64,000 nt of DNA. It comes from Candidatus Fimadaptatus faecigallinarum. Its GTDB lineage: Bacteria; Bacillota; Clostridia; Christensenellales; Aristaeellaceae. Each line of letters opens with the position of its first letter. The first letter of the stretch is position 1. The position numbers were made by a program, and so were the translations under genes. The stretch covers positions 1 through 64,000 of the forward strand of contig DVNK01000050.1 in the NCBI GenBank assembly GCA_018714445.1, in the 5' to 3' direction. Below are positions 58,470 through 64,000 of this stretch, piece by piece. Below the pieces are notes generated by a model that ran no database searches, had not been told where the DNA came from, and saw nothing but the letters and a program-made list of their open reading frames with translations.

Positions 58470-59060
58470 ATGGATCTGAGGAATACCCAGACGCTGATAA
58501 ATCTTGCCCGTTCGTTTGCGGGCGAGTCGCAGGCGCGCAACCGCTACACGATATACCTGGAGCAGGCACGTGCCGATGGACTCGAGGCCATGGCCAGGAC
58601 GATACAGCTCATAGCCGACAATGAGTTGGCGCACGCGCGCGAGTTCATGGAGCGGATCATAGCGGGCGTGCCGGTGCAACCGGGCAACATAATGATAGAC
58701 GCGGGCTATCCGTTTGAGTTGGGCACGACCACTGACAACATGTTCTTTGCAGCGGCTGGAGAAAATGCGGAGTCGTCCCGCATATATCCCGAGTTTGCTA
58801 AAGTGGCTCAACAGGAGGGATTTGAGCCGATAGCGCAGCTTTGGAACATGATATCTACGGTTGAGCGCGGGCATGACGCGGCGTTTACCGAGATGGGCAA
58901 CCGCCTGCGTGACGGTTCGCTGTATCGGCGCGATCGGCCGCTGGTATGGAAGTGCAGCAATTGCGGGTTTGAACGGCTGGGCACGGAGGCATGGGACACA
59001 TGTCCGCTGTGCGGCTATGCGCAGGGTTGGGTTGAGCTCAATCTGGATGCGCGGCTGTGA
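58470..59060 (+). CDS. rbr: Rubrerythrin
   Basis: A non-haem di-iron peroxidase that detoxifies hydrogen peroxide in anaerobes, with electrons passed through its rubredoxin-like site. The 196-aa product has the four-helix ferritin-like domain with the Glu/His ligands (ARSFAGESQARNRYTIYLEQA, about 13-33; ADNELAHAREFMERI, about 51-65; NAESSRIYPEFAKVAQQEG, about 92-110; STVERGHDAAFTEM, about 129-142) and the C-terminal CxxC pairs CSNC and CPLC (about 157 and 174). It implies an anaerobic or microaerobic lifestyle. The ATG at 58470 is preceded by AGGCAGG; a TTG one codon upstream is an alternative. Confidence 0.93.
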   Translation: MDLRNTQTLINLARSFAGESQARNRYTIYLEQARADGLEAMARTIQLIADNELAHAREFMERIIAGVPVQPGNIMIDAGYPFELGTTTDNMFFAAAGENAESSRIYPEFAKVAQQEGFEPIAQLWNMISTVERGHDAAFTEMGNRLRDGSLYRRDRPLVWKCSNCGFERLGTEAWDTCPLCGYAQGWVELNLDARL

Positions 59061-59087
59061 ACGGCGAGCAAGCAGGGCATACAGTTA

Positions 59088-59119
59088 GGCGCGCGGGTGG
59101 ACAAGCCCGCGCGCCTTTT
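59088..59119 (+). terminator. Rho-independent terminator after rubrerythrin
   Basis: A perfect 10-bp stem (GGCGCGCGGG with CCCGCGCGCC, 8-base loop) followed by TTTT. The next 215 bases to the isomerase stop hold no gene I can see. Confidence 0.82.
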
Positions 59120-59334
59120 CACGCCTGTCTTATGGCGCATATGAGTATATTGAGCATGTAATCATGGCGACGCAAACCTAATGTCACAATCTATCGATCA
59201 CAAATTGCAACGCCTTGCGTTTTAGCCATGCAGCCATACGTGCATAAACATACCAACAATGCTTGAAATATGCAGGCACATACATGGAAAATGGCCGCGT
59301 ACGTCAATTGGCCGCCTTTACGGAGGCAGTCGTA

Positions 59335-60138
59335 TCACTTGCCTCCCATAGTGCGGCGCAAGTAGTCCAATGCTTTGAACAGATCAGCGGGCTGTTCGTA
59401 CATGTAGGGGTAAGCCTCGATTATGACGGCTCCATCATAGCCGCGTGCGCGCAGCTCGTCGCCAAATTTAGCAAAATCGAATCTGCCGCGTCCGGGCAGG
59501 CATTCGCGGCCGTTCTCGTCGAAGTCGTATACGTGTACGTGATCGAGCCGTTCGCCCATGGCGTCCATGAACTCGTGATAATCGCGCTGAGAGCGCACAG
59601 CCTGTTTGGTATCGAGCGTGAAGCGGATATCGGGCAAGCGCTGTGCGATAAGCGGGCCAAACTCGGGCTGTGAAAACTCGGACCAGAACACATTTTCAAG
59701 CGCCAGCGTCATGCCGTGCTCATGCAGCGCGTCCATCACCGGGCGCAATGCGGCGGCGGTCACATCGGGATCGGCCAGCGGAGGCACCGCGCCGCGCGTG
59801 CCCATCAGCCGGTTGCGGCCATGCACGACATAGCGCGCCGCACCGAGCTGACAGCCGGTCTCAATAGCAGCCAGCGTCTCTCGGAGGGCGTACTCCCTGC
59901 CGTGCGTGCTGGCCGAGAACAGCATAACTTCAAACGATGAACTGAGCATGTGCATCGACACTATGTTCAGTCCACGCGCCGCGTCAAAAACCGCGGAGCG
60001 GTACTGGCCGGAGTACTCGTCCGGACACTGGAAGAATACCTCAACGCAGTCGCATTTGCCGGAATCTCTCAAAAATGCCAGCGCCTGATCGGTCTCCATG
60101 CGCCCGAACAGCGCGCTGGACGATATACCGTATTGCAT
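59335..60138 (-). CDS. Sugar-phosphate isomerase/epimerase-like TIM-barrel protein
   Basis: A 267-aa protein of the xylose-isomerase-like/AP-endonuclease-2 TIM-barrel family (IolE/IolI-like). Metal-binding residues are expected in CVEVFFQCP (about 32-40), the LALENVFW Glu (about 144-151), the TLDTKQAV Asp (about 176-183) and HVHVYDFDENG (about 201-211), and late VIIEAYPY (about 242-249). The substrate cannot be named, and there are no sugar genes nearby. The ATG at 60138 is 4-5 bases from AAGGAGG; an extension of 27 codons is not supported. It is divergent from the DUF3810 gene. Confidence 0.85.
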   Translation of the reverse strand: MQYGISSSALFGRMETDQALAFLRDSGKCDCVEVFFQCPDEYSGQYRSAVFDAARGLNIVSMHMLSSSFEVMLFSASTHGREYALRETLAAIETGCQLGAARYVVHGRNRLMGTRGAVPPLADPDVTAAALRPVMDALHEHGMTLALENVFWSEFSQPEFGPLIAQRLPDIRFTLDTKQAVRSQRDYHEFMDAMGERLDHVHVYDFDENGRECLPGRGRFDFAKFGDELRARGYDGAVIIEAYPYMYEQPADLFKALDYLRRTMGGK

Positions 60139-60174
60139 ATTGCCTCCTTGAGGTCGCATTGACATACATTGTCT

Positions 60175-60203
60175 TTGAATCGGCGCCCGCACATATGTAT
60201 AAT
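60175..60203 (+). promoter_or_regulatory. Sigma-A promoter of the DUF3810 gene
   Basis: TTGAAT (60175-60180), 17-bp spacer, TATAAT (60198-60203), 34 bases before the GTG start. Confidence 0.7.
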
Positions 60204-60236
60204 GTGAACATGAACACATGAGCGGGGGGTGAGCGC

Positions 60237-61295
60237 GTGCGCATCAGGCCAGGAGCGGTGGCAATTGCTGGCGCGGGAGCGTATGCGCTTGCCCTGAGTA
60301 CAAGCGAACGGCTGCTGGCTGCACACAGGGCGCTGTTGGTGCGCGCATATGGCGCGCTGGGGCAGTTCTGCTCTGCGACAGAAGCGCCGGTAGCTGTGGC
60401 GTTGGCGCTGAGCCTTGCAATTGGCAGCGTGTGCGTTGTGCTAGGCGCGCTGATATTGTGTGTGCACAGGCGCTCGTATGCGCCGCTGCGGCGGAGCATG
60501 GCCGGGCTCCTCGCGCTGATGATTGGGCTGGGCGGGGCGTTAGCGCTCATGTGGCCTGCATGGTTGGACGATTCGCCGCGCGCGCAGGCCGCATACTCAC
60601 GCGCGTATAGCCTGGACGAACTCGAACAGCTTATACTGACGCTTGATGGAATATTGCGCGAGGCGGAGGATGAAGTTGATCTGAGCGGCCCGGTCATGCG
60701 GCTGAGCGCATCGCTCGATGATATTGCAGCGCGTGCGGCACAGGCGTACCGCGCCGCAGGATATCAGGCAAATGCCCCCAAACTTTCGCGATTTCCGTGT
60801 TGGATGACGCGACTGCGCATTGCGGGCATATTCGTGCCGTTAACTGGCGAGGCGGTAGTCAGTCCTGACGACTTTGACTCGGCATTGCCGTTTACCATGC
60901 TGCATGAGCTGGCGCATGCTCAGGGGATATTGCGCGAGGACGAAGCCAATCTACTGGCACTAGAGGTCGCGCTGAGCTCGGGCGATGCGGAGCTGATCTG
61001 GTCGGGCGCATTGACGGCGCTCAGGTATGCATTGAACACACTGCGCGCGCTGGATGGAACCCGGTATCAGGCATTGCGCGACGAAATCAGCCCGCCGGCG
61101 CTGCGCGAGCTGGATGCACAGTGCGCGTTCGATTATGCGCCGCGCGGTTACGATGTACCGCTGGGCGCAGCCGGCTCAGGAAAAGCGTTGCCGGTGCTGG
61201 CGCGATCTGAGGACGCGTTTGTGCGCGTGGCGGGTTACGGCGCGTACGACGGGCTGACGTACCTGCTGATGGACGCCGGCTGGTTTGCGCGTTAG
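60237..61295 (+). CDS. DUF3810 membrane-anchored zinc-metalloprotease-like protein
   Basis: A 352-aa protein. Two membrane helices at about 55-78 and 87-108 are followed by an extracytoplasmic or cytoplasmic domain with the zinc motif HELAH (about 220-224, HExxH) in FTMLHELAHAQGILREDEANLLAL, where EDEAN supplies the likely third ligand. This matches DUF3810, whose members resemble gluzincin proteases. The substrate is unknown. The start is GTG seven bases after GGGGGG. Bases 61296-61531 downstream hold a hairpin but no gene. Confidence 0.82.
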   Translation: MRIRPGAVAIAGAGAYALALSTSERLLAAHRALLVRAYGALGQFCSATEAPVAVALALSLAIGSVCVVLGALILCVHRRSYAPLRRSMAGLLALMIGLGGALALMWPAWLDDSPRAQAAYSRAYSLDELEQLILTLDGILREAEDEVDLSGPVMRLSASLDDIAARAAQAYRAAGYQANAPKLSRFPCWMTRLRIAGIFVPLTGEAVVSPDDFDSALPFTMLHELAHAQGILREDEANLLALEVALSSGDAELIWSGALTALRYALNTLRALDGTRYQALRDEISPPALRELDAQCAFDYAPRGYDVPLGAAGSGKALPVLARSEDAFVRVAGYGAYDGLTYLLMDAGWFAR

Positions 61296-61444
61296 CGACC
61301 CCGAGCTGCGCGCAGGAGAGTATATACATACGATAGCACCAATTGCGGCGCGCGTCAAGCCTGGCGGGTAGGAGCAAACACATCGGATATACGGTATATT
61401 GCTGTAAGAGCGGCATTGCTGGCGCTGAGCAGGAGAAAGAGACT

Positions 61445-61466
61445 GCGCCGGACTGTTAACCGGCGC
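61445..61466. other. Hairpin in the DUF3810-rpsT gap
   Basis: A perfect 7-bp stem (GCGCCGG with CCGGCGC, 8-base loop) with flanking AAAG...CTTT complementarity. No T-run on the plus strand. Purpose unknown. Confidence 0.3.
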
Positions 61467-61531
61467 GAATGTCTTTGGGGGATATGCAGCCGCTGCGCGC
61501 CTGTCGCGGCAAAAGGCGCACTAAGGCAAAC

Positions 61532-61563
61532 AAAAAACGCCTCGCTCTCAAAGCAGGCGTTTG
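61532..61563 (-). terminator. Rho-independent terminator after rpsT
   Basis: Minus strand: AACGCCT stem with AGGCGTT followed by a T6 run (complement of 61532-61537), about 20 bases after the rpsT stop. Confidence 0.75.
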
Positions 61564-61581
61564 TTGGCAATATTGCAGGTT

Positions 61582-61842
61582 TTATTGAGCAGCCTTGGCC
61601 AGGCGACGCGCCAGGCGGGCCTTCTTGCGGTTTGCGGCGTTCTTATGAATGACGCCCTTGGTAACCGCTTTGTCTATCGCGCTGGCGGTTACGCTCAGCA
61701 TAGCGGCATCGGCCTTGTTCTCGGCAACACCGTTTTCAAACTTCTTAACTATGTTGCGCATCGCGGTCTTGTTGATGCGATTGTTCAGGTTCTTGACCTT
61801 GGTAACCTTTACGCGCTTTATGGCGGACTTGATCTGCGGCAA
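61582..61842 (-). CDS. rpsT: 30S ribosomal protein S20
   Basis: An 86-aa basic helical protein that binds 16S rRNA. Family segments include IKSAIKRVKVTKVKNLNNRI (about 4-23, basic helix 1), KADAAMLSVTASAIDKAVTKGVIHKNAANRKKARLARRL (about 43-81). Length is typical. The start is TTG seven bases after GGGAGGTG; no ATG is available in this region. It has its own sigma-A promoter upstream and is followed by a terminator, so it is probably monocistronic. Confidence 0.95.
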   Translation of the reverse strand: MPQIKSAIKRVKVTKVKNLNNRINKTAMRNIVKKFENGVAENKADAAMLSVTASAIDKAVTKGVIHKNAANRKKARLARRLAKAAQ

Positions 61843-61880
61843 ATCAATTCACCTCCCAGCCTGTCAAATCAACGTGAACT

Positions 61881-61909
61881 ATTGTACCACGTTTCGGCGT
61901 CGAATGCAA
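61881..61909 (-). promoter_or_regulatory. Sigma-A promoter of rpsT
   Basis: Minus strand: TTGCAT (61904-61909), 17-bp spacer, TACAAT (61881-61886), about 40 bases before the TTG start. Confidence 0.75.
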
Positions 61910-61955
61910 TAGCAAAATGACTTTTTACCGGTGGAGTTTGTATTAAAAACCCGCG

Positions 61956-64000
61956 TTAGAGCACAAATGTTATTACACAAAACACAGCTGCGCCGGCAAA
62001 TAGCATCAGCAACGCTATCAGCGCGAGCGTATCGCCGCTGATACCGCGGGCCTGTTGCGCGGGGGCGTAGCTGCTGGACTTATATCGGGCAATCGTATCG
62101 CTGAAGCGACGGCCGCTTATGGGCAGTATGTCCTGACCTCCGTCGTCATCGTCGGATTCGTAATCATAACTGCGGCTGCGGCGTGAGCATCTTGAATCGC
62201 CCTCGCGCTCGCCCCGAGCGGAGCTGCGCGGTGCAAGGCGCGCGTCGTATTCGCGGCTGTGGGCGCGATAGCGCGCTTCATCGTCGGAGCGGCGGCGCTC
62301 GTGCTGCGTTTCAGCGGCGCGGTTGCGCTGGCGCGTCTGGTGCTGGGTGCGCTCTCGAGTGCGGCGGGATTCATCGTGCATCGGTTCTGCCTCGGCGTCC
62401 TCGGGCGCTTCAGCTTCGTCCGCGTCATCTGCGCGGCGACTTGCGGAGTCGTGGCGAGGCTCGCGCGGACGCTCGGTTTGGCGGCTCATCGTGGTGCGGA
62501 GCGAACTTTCGGCGCGCTGTCCTGATATAGAAAGCGCCTCATTGAGCATGTCGACCGGCATTAGATCGACGCGCGTGCTTATCTGCTGCCAGTATTCGCG
62601 CTCCAGACCTTCGCCGGCGGCGTCCAGACGATCCAGCACGTCGTCCAACTCGTTCAGGTTCCACTCGCCGCGCGAATCAAAGCGCAGCGCGGCAAGCGTC
62701 GTAATGATGACTACGGACTCGCTCATCTGCGCGCGCTCGAGTCCGCCGTCGCACAGCGCCGCGAAGTAGCGTCGGCCAAAGCGCAAGAACGCGTCTCGCT
62801 TTGCGGGTTCCATCGGTGAGAGCAGTTTGAGCACGCCCTGCATCACGCTGCCGCCCCACTCGCCATATCCGCTCATCAGTCGGCCCCACAGGCATACTGC
62901 GCGCTGGTTGTCAGTCACCTGACCATCCCACTGGCGCACATATGAATAGGCGTAGTCCAGCGCGTCGTATGTGCGCTCGTCGTACTCGTCGAATTCGTTG
63001 AAGTCTATTCGCTCAATCAGCTCGCTCAGCAGCGGGTCAAATGCGCCCTCGTTGAGCGCCGGCTCATCGCGCATCAGCGCCTCGAGCGCGTCGCGCACGT
63101 CCAGCAGCGCTTCTGCGGTTGCCTTGGGCGTTGCGGCGGACATTTCGCGGTTGGCGGCTTCGGCCATTGCGCCTGTAACCAGCTCTCTCCGGCTGGGCGG
63201 CAGGCAGCTCAGCAGCGTATTTCGCGCGGCCACCAGACGCGCAGGATATTCTTCAAGCCGGGCACAGTTTTCGGTACCGGGCATGGCTTCGGTCACGAAG
63301 CGCTCCAGCGTGCCGGCACGCTCGATGTGGCGCAGCGTGCCGCGCAGCGCGCCCGGATAGCCGCTTATAGTGCGGGCAATTTGACTGCTCAACAGGCCTG
63401 CGGGCGGCTCGTTGTAAAGCGAAGCCAGTTCCGCATCGTACAGCTCATACATTGGGTGGCCTATGCGGTGCAGGTAGTCGCTGTACATTAGCGCGTAGCG
63501 GAAGTACATGTCCGAGCCCAGCGTGCGGCGCAGCTTTATGAAGCCCGCCGTAAACCGCCTGAAATCGGCGGAATTGGCGTATCGCAGCGATGCCGACAGC
63601 GCCTGCTGAGCGCGTTCCAGGTCGGCGTTGGTCAGCTTGACGTCGGACGCGGCGTCTCGGGCGTCGACGGCTGGTATGGCTTCGACCGGGTCATCGGCGG
63701 CATCGCGGGCCGCGGTCACGCGGCTGTATGTGCCGCTGAGCAACGCTTCGGCGCGTTCAAAGTCGCCTTTGGAGGGCTCAACATCCAGATCGCGCGTGGA
63801 GTCGGTCAGATATATGTATGCGCTGCAGGAGCGGTCGTAATCGTTCATGGTGTAGCCGTTCACGCCATTGCAGGGCTTTTGAGCAACAACGGTTGAATAC
63901 TCCATGTTGATCGCGACGTCCAGCGGCAGCGCGCGCAACATGAGTTGCAGCGCCATGAACAGCTTCCGCGACAGATCGCCCGCGGCCATATCGCCGATGA
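61956..64000 (-). CDS. Tail-anchored protein of unknown function (partial)
   Basis: The open frame continues to the right edge of the window, so the 5' end is missing; an ATG at 63989 has no visible ribosome site and the frame runs on through it. At least 677 residues are present. The first 480 are helical with no family I recognise. Residues from about 500 to 640 are a charged Arg/Glu/Asp/Ser-rich disordered stretch, and the last 27 form a single membrane helix (LALIALLMLFAGAAVFCVITFVL), typical of a C-terminal tail anchor. The N-terminal part is then cytoplasmic. Function unknown. No terminator is obvious before rpsT. Confidence 0.75.
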   Translation of the reverse strand, partial: IGDMAAGDLSRKLFMALQLMLRALPLDVAINMEYSTVVAQKPCNGVNGYTMNDYDRSCSAYIYLTDSTRDLDVEPSKGDFERAEALLSGTYSRVTAARDAADDPVEAIPAVDARDAASDVKLTNADLERAQQALSASLRYANSADFRRFTAGFIKLRRTLGSDMYFRYALMYSDYLHRIGHPMYELYDAELASLYNEPPAGLLSSQIARTISGYPGALRGTLRHIERAGTLERFVTEAMPGTENCARLEEYPARLVAARNTLLSCLPPSRRELVTGAMAEAANREMSAATPKATAEALLDVRDALEALMRDEPALNEGAFDPLLSELIERIDFNEFDEYDERTYDALDYAYSYVRQWDGQVTDNQRAVCLWGRLMSGYGEWGGSVMQGVLKLLSPMEPAKRDAFLRFGRRYFAALCDGGLERAQMSESVVIITTLAALRFDSRGEWNLNELDDVLDRLDAAGEGLEREYWQQISTRVDLMPVDMLNEALSISGQRAESSLRTTMSRQTERPREPRHDSASRRADDADEAEAPEDAEAEPMHDESRRTRERTQHQTRQRNRAAETQHERRRSDDEARYRAHSREYDARLAPRSSARGEREGDSRCSRRSRSYDYESDDDDGGQDILPISGRRFSDTIARYKSSSYAPAQQARGISGDTLALIALLMLFAGAAVFCVITFVL

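Noticed and set aside
1-64000. tRNA or rRNA genes, CRISPR arrays, insertion sequences, attachment sites
   Set aside because: Looked for tRNA T-loop strings, regular spaced repeats and transposase signatures by eye; none found.

Overview
The window comes from an endospore-forming, GC-rich member of the Bacillota, most likely class Clostridia. The evidence is a complete spoIIIA operon, the spoIIAA-spoIIAB-sigF operon, an alpha/beta-type small acid-soluble spore protein, amaP/Asp23 genes, a T-box leader, and CIRCE- and CtsR-type heat-shock operators. Genus cannot be read from the sequence. Isoleucine is encoded mostly by ATA despite the high GC content, and many proteins carry Ala/Glu/Asp-rich disordered tails or linkers. 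No tRNA, rRNA, CRISPR array, prophage or insertion sequence was seen; this is core chromosome with short accessory stretches.

Layout. 0-5 kb, minus strand: three genes of unknown function (TPR, HEAT, and zinc-ribbon/TPR/chitobiase-C-type modules) ending at a strong terminator. 5-13 kb, minus strand: hslO, a methyltransferase, a SASP, a membrane protein, an M20 amidohydrolase, gltX and glnS. 13-14.1 kb: a gene-poor, hairpin-rich stretch and a small XRE regulator with twin palindromic operators. 14.1-14.8 kb: a secreted protein. 15-19.8 kb: spoIIIAA-AH. 19.8-27.2 kb: asp23, amaP, a DUF2273 protein, nusB, folD, xseA, xseB, ispA and a YuiD-type membrane protein. 27.4-29 kb: spoIIAA, spoIIAB, sigF. 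29-42.4 kb: a long plus-strand run of radical SAM protein, DUF2344, rng, miaB, ylbF, mutS, mutL, miaA and a methionine gamma-lyase-family gene. 42.7-48.4 kb: a serine hydrolase and a type IIA topoisomerase pair.

48.4-64 kb is a looser set of single genes, many with readable promoters and operators: hsp20 (CtsR-type operator, long leader), a methyltransferase behind a 10-codon leader peptide and hairpin, htpG (perfect CIRCE), a methyltransferase broken by an in-frame TAG, DUF421/DUF4363, an ArsR-DUF2087 regulator with a perfect palindrome, a TrpB2-type gene under a T-box, a decayed MATE transporter, rubrerythrin, a sugar-phosphate isomerase-like protein, a DUF3810 metalloprotease, rpsT, and a tail-anchored protein running off the right edge.

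The genes fall into three functional groups: forespore-mother cell development (spoIIA, spoIIIA, SASP, possibly DUF421), RNA and DNA maintenance (nusB, rng, miaA, miaB, mutSL, xseAB, topoisomerase), and protein quality control (hslO, hsp20, htpG). The observations most worth following are a shared CxGHCExCxxxC tail motif in the Asp23 and YlbF proteins, a reduced SpoIIIAF/SpoIIIAG pair, a three-hairpin intergenic element at 13.2 kb, the in-frame TAG methyltransferase, and the leader peptide/hairpin at 49.8 kb.
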